Assembly: GCA_019245575.1 (NCBI GenBank) | Contig: JAFARE010000021.1 | Location: 1 to 54,740, forward strand | Origin: Candidatus Dormiibacterota bacterium | GTDB taxonomy: Bacteria; Chloroflexota; Dormibacteria; Aeolococcales; Aeolococcaceae | Direction of reading: 5' to 3' | Length of the DNA: 54,740 nt | Shown: positions 34,445 to 43,870 of the stretch, piece after piece | Position numbering within the stretch: the first letter of the stretch is position 1 | Layout of the letters: every line of letters starts with the position of its first letter | Translations under genes and position numbers: made by a program | The notes under the pieces: model-generated | What the model was told of the DNA's origin: nothing | The model's database searches: none | What the model saw: the letters and a program-made list of their open reading frames with translations, nothing else

Positions 34445-37400
34445 GTGAAGTCAGGGGGGACTGTCGCGGGCGAGAATCGGCCGCGGCATGCAATGCGACG
34501 CTATGCCGTGCCGGCGATGTTCGCGGGAGTCGTCGCCATCGTGGCGGCTGTGCTCGCGGGGACGGCTCAGGTCAAAGCCGCGCCGGTGCTCACCATCACG
34601 CTGGCGCCGAGCGCCAACCCTGTGGGACAGGGACAGAGCATCAACTACGCCATCAAGGTCACCAACGGCAGCAGCTCGACGGTGAGCAACGTCGCAATAA
34701 GCGACTCGCTGTCCGGTGTGGCCGGGTCCGGCGGCGGATCGTCCTACACGATGACCCGCAGCGCCGGCACGTGTTCGCAGACGGCGTCGTCACGCGTCTC
34801 CTGCGCAACGACCTCTCTCGCTCCCGGGGCGAGCATGACGGTGACGGTCGCGGGGACGGTCACCGCCTCCGCGGGCAGCATGCTGCACAACACGGCATCG
34901 GTGAGCGGCACCTCCGCGGGCCAGACCGTGATCGCGGGGACCACCAACGCGGCACTGGTGCAGACACCGCAGGGGTTCACGCAGACAACGGTCCTCAGCG
35001 GGATGAAGAACCCGTCCGTGGTCGCGTTCGCGCCCAACGGCGACATGTGGGTCGGCCAGCAGGCGGGGGCCATCTACGTCTATCACAACGGCCACCTGGG
35101 CTCGTCGCCGATCATCACGCTCAATGCGGACGGCCGCACCGAGCTCGGCCTCCTGGGCATCGCGTTCGATCCCAACTTCACGAGCAACGGCTTCTTCTAC
35201 GTCTCCTACGTGTACCTGCCCACCGACATCACGCGGGTCTCGCGGCTCACGTACAACGGCAGCACCGCGGGCAACGAGACCGTTCTCATCCAGGGCAATG
35301 AGGCCCAGCAGAAGTGGGGCTTCGGGCCGGGCGAGACAATCAAGATCGGCCCCGACGGCAAGCTCTACTGGTCCGTCGGCGGCAACCCGTATCCGTGGGG
35401 CAACGCGCAGACCCTCGACAACATCTACGGCAAGCTGCACCGGCTGAACCTCGACGGCTCCGCGCCGTCGGACAACCCGTTCGCCAACGTGCCGCAGCCC
35501 GGCATCGACAAGACCATCTACGCGTATGGGCTGCGCAACCCGTTCCGCTTCACCTTCCTGCCCACCGGCGGGATCATGCTGAGCGACACCGGCTCGAGCT
35601 ACTGGGAAGAGCTGAACAACATCCAGAAGGGCAGCAACTACGGCTGGCCCATCACCGAAGGCAACTGCTTCAGCTGCGGCTACGCCAACCCGGCGTACGC
35701 CTACGGCCACCTGCCCAACGACGGCGCTGAGTCGGCGATCCTGGCCTACCAGCAGCCGGCGCCCGGCCAGGGCTTCCCCGACCTGTACAAGAACGTCGTC
35801 TTCTTCGGTGACTACAACCGCAAGGACGTCGAAGCGGTCACCTTCGACCCGAGCTACCAGACGCCGACGTCGGACTTCGTGTTCAGCGCCAGCGCCGGCA
35901 CCATCTCGGACCTCGAGGAAGGGCCGGACGGGAGCATCTACTGGACCAGCATCTACGACGGCACCGTTTCGAAGATCTCGGCCAACCCGACGCAGTACGC
36001 ACCGACCGCGGTGGCCTCATTCACGCCGAACAACGGCGTGCCCGCGGTTCAGTTCTCGTCCGCGGGGTCGAGCGCCCCATACAGCACCCAGGGGCTCACG
36101 TACAGCTGGGACTTCGGTGACGGGCAGACGAGCACGAGCGCGAATCCGTCGCACGTCTACGGCGCAAACGGCAACTACACCGCCACGCTCACGGTGAGCA
36201 ACGGCTCGCAGACCGGGAAGGCGACAACGACAGTCATGGTCGGGCGCACCACAACCGCGACGATCAACGTGCCCGCCAACTACAACGCCGGGCAGGCGGT
36301 CAACTTCAGCGGCACCGCGGTCGACTCCGTCGACGGCAACCTGCCGGCAAGCGCGTACACGTGGCAGGTGGATCTCATCAGCAACGGCGTTGCGGCGCCC
36401 AACTGGCTGCACGAGAACCAGCAGCCGTTCTTCGGGCCGAAGAGCGGTGTCACGGGTGGCTCGTTCACCGTGCCCACCGACATGTCGCAGAACGCGAACA
36501 CGTACTACCACGTCACGCTCACGGTGGTGAACTCGGCGGGCGTCGCCACGGTGACCACCGCGGACATCAAGCCCAACCTGACGACGTGGACGGCGACGAC
36601 CAACGTGTCCGGAATGCCTTTCTACGTCGACGGTGTCTGGCACAACGCGCCGTACACCACGCAGGACGTGGTCGGTGTGCAGCACGTGATCATGGGCCAG
36701 CCCGAGGACAGCAGCAGCGGCCAGAACTACCGCATGCAAGGGTGGAACGACGGCAGCACCACGCTGGGCGAGCTGAGCAGGACCTTCACCACCACGTCGT
36801 CGTCAACCACCTACACGGCTGAGTACGACCCGGCCGGGGCGCTTCCGTCCGGCTGGCAGAACGCCGACCTCGGCGGCTCGCTGGCCGGATCCGGCGAGTA
36901 CTCGTCGGCGACGAGCACCGGCAACACGTTCTACGTGGACGGCGCCGGCGCCGATGCGTCGGGCAGCACGGACCAGTTCCACTACACGTACGAGACGCTC
37001 AACGGCGACGGATCCATCGTCGCGCGCGTGCGCTACCAGACGAACGTCAACCCGCTGGTCAAGTCCGGTGTGATGATCAAGCAGTCGGCATCGTCGGGCG
37101 CCGCCTTTGTCGACGCCTACGTGACACCCGACGTCAGCAACAACACGCCCAACCTCAACGGCGTCAACTGCGTCTTCCCGTCCAACGCGCCGGGCGCGGG
37201 CTGCGACGCACCGCTGCCGGCGCAGACGCCGGCGGTCGGCCACGGTGTGAGCCTCCAGTCGAAGAACGGCACGACAACGATCACGTCGACGTCGACGCTG
37301 GCCGGCTACAGCTCGCCCAACAAGTGGTTGAAGCTGCAGCGCTCGGGCAGCAACTTCACGGCGTCGTTCTCGACCGACGGGAGCAACTGGAAGACCATCG

Positions 37401-38431
37401 GCAGCACCAGCGTGAGCATGAGTGGCCCGGTCACGATCGGCCTCTTCGTCTCCTCGCACGACAACCGCATGACCTCCTCCAGCGCGTTCGACAACGTGAC
37501 CGTGACGGGTGGGAGCGGGGGCGGCGGCGGCAACGACTTCTCCATCAGCGCGAACCCGAACTCCGCGACGGTCGCGCCCGGCAGCGGCACCTCGACCACG
37601 ATCAGCACCGCGGTCACCAGCGGCTCCGCGCAGCCGGTGATGCTGAGCGCCAGCGGGCTTCCCAGCGGGGCGAGCGCGGCCTTCGGCCAGACGACGGTGA
37701 CGGCTGGGAACAGCACCAACATGTCGATCACGACGTCCTCGACGACGCCGACGGGGAGCTACCCGATCACCGTCACAGGCACCGGCACGTCGGCCACGCA
37801 CTCCACCACGTTCACGCTCAACGTGCAGACGTCTGGAGGTGGCGGAGGCTCCTGCCCAACCGGTTGGACGTGTGCCGACATCGGCAGCACGACCCCGGCA
37901 GGCACGGAGACCTTCGACAGCGGGACGGGGAACTGGACCATCTCCGGCGCCGGCTCGGACATCCAGGGAAGCGCTGACAACTTCCACTACGCCTGGCAGA
38001 CGCTGGCCGGCAACGGCAGCATCAGCGCCGACGTCACCTTGCAGCAGAACACGAACGCGTGGGCCAAGACGGGCGTGATGTTCCGCTCCAGCAGCGCCGC
38101 CAACTCGGCCAACTACTCGGTGTTCGTCACGCCGGGCAACGGCATCGTGGTCTCGTACCGCAGCAGCACCGGCGGCAGCACCACTGTGATGCACTCCATT
38201 CCGCACACGACGGGCAACAACATCCCGGTGTACCTCATGGTGACGCGATCCGGAAGCGGCACAACCTTCAGCGCTTCCACGTCGACCGACGGCACCACCT
38301 GGACTCCGATCTCGGGATCCACGGTGACGATCAGCGCGATGTCCGGCTCGGTCGACGACGGCATCGCGGTCACGTCGCACGCCAACGGCACGCTGTGCAC
38401 CGTGGACATGACCAACGTCATTTCGAGCTGA
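34445..38431 (+). CDS. Giant secreted sugar (glucose/sorbosone) dehydrogenase-like multidomain protein
   Basis: 1328 aa. GTG 34445 has GGGGGA a few bases upstream; ATG 34493 is possible. A membrane-spanning signal segment lies at about 22-45. Domains in order: a DUF11-like domain (about 47-165); a beta-propeller of the PQQ-dependent glucose/sorbosone dehydrogenase type (about 180-510, with GLLGIAFDPNF, DGKLYWSVGG, YAYGLRNPFRFTF, NYGWP); a PKD domain (LTYSWDFGDGQTSTSANP); further beta domains; a first concanavalin/DUF1349-like domain (about 805-1015); then a Gly linker and the NDFSI Ig-like plus second concanavalin-like module shared with the divergent gene. Probably extracellular carbohydrate binding or oxidation. 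PQQ ligands were not checked. Confidence 0.85.
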   Translation: MKSGGTVAGENRPRHAMRRYAVPAMFAGVVAIVAAVLAGTAQVKAAPVLTITLAPSANPVGQGQSINYAIKVTNGSSSTVSNVAISDSLSGVAGSGGGSSYTMTRSAGTCSQTASSRVSCATTSLAPGASMTVTVAGTVTASAGSMLHNTASVSGTSAGQTVIAGTTNAALVQTPQGFTQTTVLSGMKNPSVVAFAPNGDMWVGQQAGAIYVYHNGHLGSSPIITLNADGRTELGLLGIAFDPNFTSNGFFYVSYVYLPTDITRVSRLTYNGSTAGNETVLIQGNEAQQKWGFGPGETIKIGPDGKLYWSVGGNPYPWGNAQTLDNIYGKLHRLNLDGSAPSDNPFANVPQPGIDKTIYAYGLRNPFRFTFLPTGGIMLSDTGSSYWEELNNIQKGSNYGWPITEGNCFSCGYANPAYAYGHLPNDGAESAILAYQQPAPGQGFPDLYKNVVFFGDYNRKDVEAVTFDPSYQTPTSDFVFSASAGTISDLEEGPDGSIYWTSIYDGTVSKISANPTQYAPTAVASFTPNNGVPAVQFSSAGSSAPYSTQGLTYSWDFGDGQTSTSANPSHVYGANGNYTATLTVSNGSQTGKATTTVMVGRTTTATINVPANYNAGQAVNFSGTAVDSVDGNLPASAYTWQVDLISNGVAAPNWLHENQQPFFGPKSGVTGGSFTVPTDMSQNANTYYHVTLTVVNSAGVATVTTADIKPNLTTWTATTNVSGMPFYVDGVWHNAPYTTQDVVGVQHVIMGQPEDSSSGQNYRMQGWNDGSTTLGELSRTFTTTSSSTTYTAEYDPAGALPSGWQNADLGGSLAGSGEYSSATSTGNTFYVDGAGADASGSTDQFHYTYETLNGDGSIVARVRYQTNVNPLVKSGVMIKQSASSGAAFVDAYVTPDVSNNTPNLNGVNCVFPSNAPGAGCDAPLPAQTPAVGHGVSLQSKNGTTTITSTSTLAGYSSPNKWLKLQRSGSNFTASFSTDGSNWKTIGSTSVSMSGPVTIGLFVSSHDNRMTSSSAFDNVTVTGGSGGGGGNDFSISANPNSATVAPGSGTSTTISTAVTSGSAQPVMLSASGLPSGASAAFGQTTVTAGNSTNMSITTSSTTPTGSYPITVTGTGTSATHSTTFTLNVQTSGGGGGSCPTGWTCADIGSTTPAGTETFDSGTGNWTISGAGSDIQGSADNFHYAWQTLAGNGSISADVTLQQNTNAWAKTGVMFRSSSAANSANYSVFVTPGNGIVVSYRSSTGGSTTVMHSIPHTTGNNIPVYLMVTRSGSGTTFSASTSTDGTTWTPISGSTVTISAMSGSVDDGIAVTSHANGTLCTVDMTNVISS
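37532..38431 (+). repeat. Shared C-terminal module, copy 2
   Basis: Encodes NDFSISANPNSATVAPGSG through the C terminus, matching the module at 32101-32976 domain for domain. The protein identity is highest in the Ig-like part (TVTGTGTSATHSTT is identical in both). Confidence 0.75.
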
Positions 38432-38454
38432 CGGCCCGAACGCCCGGGCGTCAC

Positions 38455-38826
38455 CTACATGGTGGCGCTCGGGTCGTTCGTGAAGATGCCGAAGCGGTTG
38501 CCCTCGGTGTCCTCGCAGGTGGCGAAGTAGCCCATGCCGGGGATCGGCGTCTTGTCCTGCACCACGCCGCCGCCGTGCTCGCGGATGCGCGCGACGGCGG
38601 ACTCGATGGAGTCGACGCTCATGGTCAGCGACGTTCCCGCCTCGGGACTGCGCTGAAACAGCGCGCCATTGATGCCCGGGTTCTCGTCGCCCGTGGTGGC
38701 CATGCCGTAGTAGGAGGGCGCACCCTCGAAACGCTGGAACGTCCAGCCGAAGACGTCTCGGTAGAACGCCTCGGCGCGGTCGGGATCGTCGACGGGGATC
38801 TCGAAGTGAGAGGGCCGGTCCGGCAT
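38455..38826 (-). CDS. Glyoxalase/VOC-family protein
   Basis: 123 aa; ATG 38826 with GGAGGT in front. A single VOC module pair: HFEIPVDDPDRAEAFYRDVFGW and, in the second half, MSVDSIESAVARIREHGG, GMGYFATCEDTEGNRFGIF. This is the short VOC type often annotated as glyoxalase/bleomycin resistance or extradiol dioxygenase-like; substrate unknown. Convergent with the secreted dehydrogenase gene, 23 bases apart; the palindrome ACGCCCGGGCGT lies between them. Confidence 0.88.
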   Translation of the reverse strand: MPDRPSHFEIPVDDPDRAEAFYRDVFGWTFQRFEGAPSYYGMATTGDENPGINGALFQRSPEAGTSLTMSVDSIESAVARIREHGGGVVQDKTPIPGMGYFATCEDTEGNRFGIFTNDPSATM

Positions 38827-38880
38827 CTCGTGGTACCTCCGTGCTGGCTGCGGGCCGGTACTGTACCGCCGTCGCGGCCG

Positions 38881-38886
38881 TAGAAT
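38881..38886 (+). promoter_or_regulatory. Possible -10 element TAGAAT before the lipoprotein gene
   Basis: TAGAAT stands 27 bases before the GTG of the lipoprotein gene and matches five of six consensus bases. No clear -35 is seen. The AGGAGG ribosome site follows at 38901-38906. Confidence 0.35.
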
Positions 38887-38913
38887 GCCCGCGCCGTACG
38901 AGGAGGATGCAGG

Positions 38914-39249
38914 GTGCGCGCTGTTCGGATCACCGGGATGGCCGTGGCGGCCGCGCTGCTGCTCACCGCGTGCGGCAGCGCCACCATCACCGTGGTGCGG
39001 ACGTCTCCCGCCGCGTCCATCGTGATCACCAGCGACAGCAACGCGATCAGCGCGCTCAAGCCGAAGATCCAACCGCAGCTCGTGGCCGGCCAGAGCCTGG
39101 TCGACGGAGACCAGCACAGTGGCGACCGCGTGTGCGGATTCACCCTGAACAAGAACGGGCACTCATACCAGGTGGATGCGTACGGCAGCCTGCCCAACAC
39201 GACGTGCAGTCAGCAGGCGCAGCAGTCGCTCCTCGCGCTCCTGCCCTGA
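38914..39249 (+). CDS. Small lipoprotein, function unknown
   Basis: 111 aa from GTG 38914, with AGGAGG 7 bases upstream. N-terminal RITGMAVAAALLLTACGS is a lipoprotein signal with lipobox LTAC; the mature protein is therefore anchored to the membrane through Cys20. The rest has two further Cys (DRVCGFTLNKNG and NTTCSQQ) that may form a disulfide. I do not recognise the family; it resembles small actinobacterial DUF4333-type lipoproteins (Cys-Gly-Phe region), but I am not certain. Confidence 0.78.
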   Translation: MRAVRITGMAVAAALLLTACGSATITVVRTSPAASIVITSDSNAISALKPKIQPQLVAGQSLVDGDQHSGDRVCGFTLNKNGHSYQVDAYGSLPNTTCSQQAQQSLLALLP

Positions 39250-39330
39250 GTTATCCGTTGCAGAACCTTGTCACGGTCATCGTGCCATCCGTGACCTGAA
39301 CCGGTCCTGAGGCGGCATACGCTGGCGGGA

Positions 39331-41655
39331 ATGCCGGTGCCGCCCCCCGCTGACAGAAGGCGATCTCCCTCCGGCCGCTCCTCCTCCGTCCCAAGAGCCG
39401 TGGTGGTCACGTATGCCTGCCTCGCCGCCGCGTTGCTGGCGTACCTCAGCTGGCTGCTGGTGCGCGGCCCCGGCCAGCAGTCCACGCTGATCGACGGGTG
39501 GGGCGTTGCGGCGTTCGAGATCCTGGCCAGCTGCCTCTGCCTGTGGCGCGGCCTAGCCGGCGGCCGGCGCCGCCTCATGCCCCTGGTGCTGGGCGGAGCC
39601 ACGCTCTCATGGGCTGTCGGGGACACGATCCTCACGGTCGAATCCCTCGGGGGAAGCCCGGCGACGCCGTCGCTCGCCGACGTCTTCTACGTCGGCTTCT
39701 ATCCGCTGGCCTACGTCGGCCTTGCCCTGTTTGTGCGGCGCGAGGCGCGCGGGTTCATCCCGGCGACTTGGCTGGACGGCGCCATCGCCGGGCTCGGCGC
39801 CGCTGCGCTCGCCGCCGCATTCGCCTTCAAGGCCGTGCTCGCCTCCCTGGGTGGCGACGCGGCCGAGGTCGCCATCAACCTCGCGTACCCCATCGGCGAC
39901 GTGGTGCTGTTCGCGCTCGTCGTCGGCGGCAGCGCGGTCATGCTGGGCCGCTTCCGGCCGTCCTGGGCGCTCGTCGGGCTGGCGTGCGCTTTCAATGCAG
40001 TCGGCGACACCTTCAACCTGGTGAACTCCTCAGCGGGACCGTCGGCGCTGGGCAGCTTCTTCGACGGCATCGCGTGGCCCACCGCCATCCTGCTCATCTC
40101 GTTCTCGATGTGGCTCGACTCGGGCCGGGCCGAGCCTGCAGCCATGCCGCGAGCGCCTGACTTCATCCTGCCCAGCCTCGGCGCATTGGCCAGCCTGGTC
40201 ATCCTCTGCGTGGGCACGCAGTGGCAGGTGGGCCGCGTGGCCGTGAGCCTATCCGCGGCGACGCTCGTGACGGTCGGCCTGCGTCTGGCCCTCTCGGTGC
40301 GCCAGCTGCGCGCGCTCACCAGCGAGCGGCAGCGCCAGGCGCTCACGGACGAGCTGACCGGACTCGGCAACCGCCGCCTGCTCTTCCGCGTGCTCGACGC
40401 GTACTTCGAGGACGCGAGCGCGGCGCCCGGTGGACCGCGCATCGCGTTTCTCTTCGTGGACCTCGACCGTTTCAAGGAGGTGAACGACTCCTTCGGCCAC
40501 TCTGCCGGCGACAAGCTGCTCCGCCAGCTGGGGCCGCGGCTGGCCGACACGCTGCGGAAGAGCGATGTGCTGGTGCGGCTCGGCGGCGACGAGCTCGGCG
40601 TCGTGCTGCGCGACACGGACACGAGCTACGCGTCCGCAGTGGCTGATCGCATCCTCGCCAAGCTGCAGGAGCCGTTCCTCATCGACCACGTGTCGGTGCG
40701 CATCGGCGCCAGCATCGGCATCGCGTTCGCGCCGGACGACGCGCAGGACAGCCACTCGCTGCTGCGCACCGCGGACCTGGCCATGTACCGCGCCAAGACC
40801 GGCGGGTCCGCGTGCTTCGAGGTGTACCACGAGGAGACCGACGAGCCGGCGAACCGTCTTCGTCTGGTCGATGAGCTGCGCAGCGCCGTCGAGCAGGGCG
40901 ACCTGCTGCTCCACTATCAGCCGCAGGTCGACGTCAAGACGGGAGACGTGGTCGCGGTCGAGGCGCTGTTGCGCTGGTCGCACCCGCGCCTGGGCATGGT
41001 GCCGCCGCTGGAGTTCCTGCCACTCGCCGAGGAGGCGGGACTGATGCAGCCGCTCACCGAGTGGGTGCTGGACCACGCGCTGCAGCAGTGCGCCGCGTGG
41101 CGCGGCGACCGACCTGACCTCGCCGTGTCGGTCAACGTGTCGGCCACCAACCTGATGGACGCGGGCTTCGCCGACACGGTGCGCGCGCTGATCGCGCGTC
41201 ATCGCCTGGCGCCCTCCGCGCTCATCCTGGAGATCACCGAGACCACCATCATTCGTGACTTCGCGCGCTGCAAGCGCGTGATCGCGCTGCTGCGCGACAT
41301 TGGCGTCGCTGTGTCGATCGACGACTTCGGCGCCGGATTCACTTCGCTCGCCTATCTGGCGAGCCTCGCGGTCAACGAGCTCAAGCTCGACCGCACGCTG
41401 ATCAGCGGCCTCAATGACGCGCCGAGCGGGCGCGACATGGCGGTGGTGCGCGGCACCATCGACCTCGGACATGCGCTGGGACTGCGCGTGGTGGCCGAGG
41501 GCATCGAGGACGACGCCTCGCTTGCGGCGCTGGCGCGCCTGGGCTGTGACGTGGGTCAGGGGTACTTCATCAGCCGCCCGGTGCCGGCCGAGGACTTGTC
41601 GGCGTGGCCGGGGCTCAGCGCAGCCACGGCGGACGCGGCGCTGCGCGCCTCCTGA
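39331..41655 (+). CDS. Membrane GGDEF-EAL cyclic-di-GMP enzyme
   Basis: 774 aa from ATG 39331; no strong ribosome site, so it may be leaderless. About eight transmembrane helices (25-320) form an integral sensor. The GGDEF domain reads LGGDEL, with Leu for Phe, and has an inhibitory RKSD site. EAL-domain residues are complete: VEALLRW, VNVSATNL, EITET, IDDFGAGFTS, LKLDRT, VAEGIED, QGYFISRP. It is therefore a probable phosphodiesterase with a doubtful cyclase activity. Convergent with the unknown membrane protein that ends the kynurenine operon (12-base gap). Confidence 0.92.
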   Translation: MPVPPPADRRRSPSGRSSSVPRAVVVTYACLAAALLAYLSWLLVRGPGQQSTLIDGWGVAAFEILASCLCLWRGLAGGRRRLMPLVLGGATLSWAVGDTILTVESLGGSPATPSLADVFYVGFYPLAYVGLALFVRREARGFIPATWLDGAIAGLGAAALAAAFAFKAVLASLGGDAAEVAINLAYPIGDVVLFALVVGGSAVMLGRFRPSWALVGLACAFNAVGDTFNLVNSSAGPSALGSFFDGIAWPTAILLISFSMWLDSGRAEPAAMPRAPDFILPSLGALASLVILCVGTQWQVGRVAVSLSAATLVTVGLRLALSVRQLRALTSERQRQALTDELTGLGNRRLLFRVLDAYFEDASAAPGGPRIAFLFVDLDRFKEVNDSFGHSAGDKLLRQLGPRLADTLRKSDVLVRLGGDELGVVLRDTDTSYASAVADRILAKLQEPFLIDHVSVRIGASIGIAFAPDDAQDSHSLLRTADLAMYRAKTGGSACFEVYHEETDEPANRLRLVDELRSAVEQGDLLLHYQPQVDVKTGDVVAVEALLRWSHPRLGMVPPLEFLPLAEEAGLMQPLTEWVLDHALQQCAAWRGDRPDLAVSVNVSATNLMDAGFADTVRALIARHRLAPSALILEITETTIIRDFARCKRVIALLRDIGVAVSIDDFGAGFTSLAYLASLAVNELKLDRTLISGLNDAPSGRDMAVVRGTIDLGHALGLRVVAEGIEDDASLAALARLGCDVGQGYFISRPVPAEDLSAWPGLSAATADAALRAS

Positions 41656-41667
41656 CGCCGGCGAGCC

Positions 41668-42687
41668 TCAGCGCGCTGAAGCGCGGAAGACCTGCACCGT
41701 CTGCCGCCAGAACGCGAACAGCAGCGGCACGATGACCAGCACGTTGTAGACGAAGTGGAGATACGGCCGCGCCAGCGGTGATCCGACGAGGCCACCCGAG
41801 CCCATGATGCCGGCGAATCCGCCACTGAAGTAGAACGCCGGGTCGAAGCGGTACACGTAGAACAGGTAGATGTGCTCGACCTCGTGCAGGCTGGCGGCCG
41901 CGAAGGACACGATCAACCACGGGTTGTCACGTCCGAAGCGCAGCAGCAGCGCCACGAGCCCGATCCACACCAGGCTGTCCCACGCGAAGTGCACGGTCTC
42001 GAAGTCCAGCTGACCGAACAGGCCGTGCGCGCGCGAGAGGTCGCCACTGAATGCGAACACCTGGATCACCTGCACCGTGTGCTCTCCGAGGTGTCCCACC
42101 TGCAGGAGGGCGATGGCGCCGAACACCGCATACAGGCCGTAGTGCCGGTACTTGCGCACCCCTTCGATGAAGAGCAAGGGGATCCACGGCGCCAGCGTCA
42201 TGCTCACCACGAGCCAGGGCGGGAATCCCATGAGCCACGTGGCGATGTCGAGGCCCAGTGAGACCGCGGCGGTGGCCACGATCACGCGCGTGGGCACCAG
42301 CTCGGGCCGCAGCACCGCGAGCGGGGCGAGCCGCCAGGACAGCCGGCCCTTGCCGGTGGTGCGAACGGCGGCGTCCACCACTGTCGTGCGCGGTCGAAGT
42401 GCCGCGGCATCGGCTGCCTGCCGATGCCATGTGCTGCGCACGCGGACGGCGACCGCGGCTGCGCACGCTGCCACGAACAGCAGCGCCGCCACCGCGACCA
42501 GCGCGTACCGCCCCCGCTCCGCCTGGGGCAGGACCGCGGCGTGGATGGGCACCATCATCGTCCCGCTGGTGACGAGCGCCGCGGCCGCTGCGAGCACCAG
42601 GGCGAAGAGCGCGGCCTGGCGCAGGATGGAGAGATCGGGGCGCGCCTGCGCCCATCCCAGCCGGCCGGCCGCCCCTCTCGCCTGCAC
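41668..42687 (-). CDS. Unrecognised polytopic membrane protein with paired HxxEH motifs
   Basis: 339 aa from GTG 42687 (start uncertain). About eight transmembrane helices. Histidines cluster in membrane segments: HLGEH (199-203), His233, HEVEH (268-272) and His311. Two identical HxxEH motifs resemble metal-binding helices of membrane oxygenases or metalloproteins, but the spacing does not match the fatty-acid hydroxylase His boxes I know. It begins 10 bases after the kynureninase stop on the same strand, so it is probably co-transcribed with the tryptophan-degradation genes. Role unknown; no transporter signature recognised. Confidence 0.65.
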   Translation of the reverse strand: MQARGAAGRLGWAQARPDLSILRQAALFALVLAAAAALVTSGTMMVPIHAAVLPQAERGRYALVAVAALLFVAACAAAVAVRVRSTWHRQAADAAALRPRTTVVDAAVRTTGKGRLSWRLAPLAVLRPELVPTRVIVATAAVSLGLDIATWLMGFPPWLVVSMTLAPWIPLLFIEGVRKYRHYGLYAVFGAIALLQVGHLGEHTVQVIQVFAFSGDLSRAHGLFGQLDFETVHFAWDSLVWIGLVALLLRFGRDNPWLIVSFAAASLHEVEHIYLFYVYRFDPAFYFSGGFAGIMGSGGLVGSPLARPYLHFVYNVLVIVPLLFAFWRQTVQVFRASAR

Positions 42688-42697
42688 GAGCGTGAGT

Positions 42698-43870
42698 CTA
42701 GAGGCCCGGACCGCGCGCCACCACGCCGATGTGCGCCATCGCCTCCTCCAGTTGCGCGTCGCTCAGGTACGGCGCCGGTCCGAGGCGCAACATGTCGCCC
42801 CGGCTGTCCGTCATCACGCCCGCCGCGGCGAGCGCTGCCTGCATCTGCGCGGCGCGTGCCGACTTCAGCGCAAGGAAGCCTCCGAGCTCCTCCGGAGCCA
42901 CGCTGCGGTCGCGCGTGAGCACCGTGTCCGGGAGCTGCAGGTCATCGAAGGTGCGCGCCAGCAGCGCCACCTGATGGCGGTACGACTCGAGGAGGCGCTC
43001 GGGGCTCAGCTCCTGCTCGGCGAAGAAGTCGAACACGCGGGCCGCACGGTAGTTGCTCGTGGGGTCGTATGTTGAGCCGGCAAACGCCGCGGCACCGCGC
43101 GGGTACGCAACCGCGCCGGGGCGCGGCGCACGCGGCAGCCCGCCGAAGTCGGCGAACCAGCCGGTGATGACGGGGCGCGACTCGTACGCGTGGGGCGGCA
43201 GCCGCAGATAGCAGTTGCCCTCGCCCAGCTGCAGGTACTTGTAGCCGCCGCCCACCACCCACGCCGTCTCCAGCTTCTGTTCATGCAGCGGGAAGGGGAG
43301 CACGCCGAGCGCGTGGTACGTGTCGACGAGCAGCTCGACGGCGCGTGCCGCGCACGCAGCTGCGAGCTGTCCCAGCGCTGGCACCACGCGCGCGTCCTCG
43401 TAGAGCACTGCTGACACCAGCACCGCGCTGGTGCGGTCGTCCACCGCGGCGGCGAGCCGTTCCGCCAGGCTGTTGACCGGACGAGCCGCGACGCGCTCCA
43501 CCTCGAGCCAGCCCTCCGACAGCCGCGCCAGCTGGCGGCGCAGCGTGTGGAACTCCCCGTCGGTCGTCACCAGGCGGGGCCGGCGTCGCAGGTCGAGCGT
43601 CGAGAGAAACCGGACCACGAGGTCGTGCGTGCTCGCGGAGAGCGCGATCTCCCCGTCCGGCTCCGCGAGGAGCGCGCGGATGCCGTCGCGCACACGTTCA
43701 GCCTTCGCGAATGCGCGCGGCCATTTCTCGTCGACGTGGAGCGCGGCGTCGTCGAACGCCTCGCGCTGCCCGTCAAGCGCGACATCGGGCCACGCCTGGT
43801 GTGAATGGCCGGTGAGGAGCAGCCGCTCCGACACGCGGAAGTGCCGGTAATGCTGCGCGAGGCCGTTCAG
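42698..43870 (-). CDS. kynU: Kynureninase-like PLP enzyme (aminotransferase class V fold)
   Basis: 390 aa if translation starts at CTG 43870; 378 aa from GTG 43834. I prefer CTG because AGGAG lies 6 bases before it, it overlaps the tryptophan dioxygenase stop in a CTGA, and the extra residues NGLAQHYRHFR run smoothly into conserved-looking sequence, whereas the GTG has no ribosome site. PLP-binding Lys is in VGGGYKYLQLGEG (Lys199 from the GTG); Asp in LVDTYHALG stacks with the cofactor. Kynureninase splits kynurenine into anthranilate and alanine. Identification leans on context next to tryptophan 2,3-dioxygenase; the sequence is a divergent member of the family. Confidence 0.82.
   Translation of the reverse strand: MNGLAQHYRHFRVSERLLLTGHSHQAWPDVALDGQREAFDDAALHVDEKWPRAFAKAERVRDGIRALLAEPDGEIALSASTHDLVVRFLSTLDLRRRPRLVTTDGEFHTLRRQLARLSEGWLEVERVAARPVNSLAERLAAAVDDRTSAVLVSAVLYEDARVVPALGQLAAACAARAVELLVDTYHALGVLPFPLHEQKLETAWVVGGGYKYLQLGEGNCYLRLPPHAYESRPVITGWFADFGGLPRAPRPGAVAYPRGAAAFAGSTYDPTSNYRAARVFDFFAEQELSPERLLESYRHQVALLARTFDDLQLPDTVLTRDRSVAPEELGGFLALKSARAAQMQAALAAAGVMTDSRGDMLRLGPAPYLSDAQLEEAMAHIGVVARGPGL

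Noticed and set aside
38440..38451. Palindrome ACGCCCGGGCGT as a bidirectional terminator
   Set aside because: A perfect 12-base palindrome leaves only a 4-base stem once a loop is allowed, which is too weak to call.
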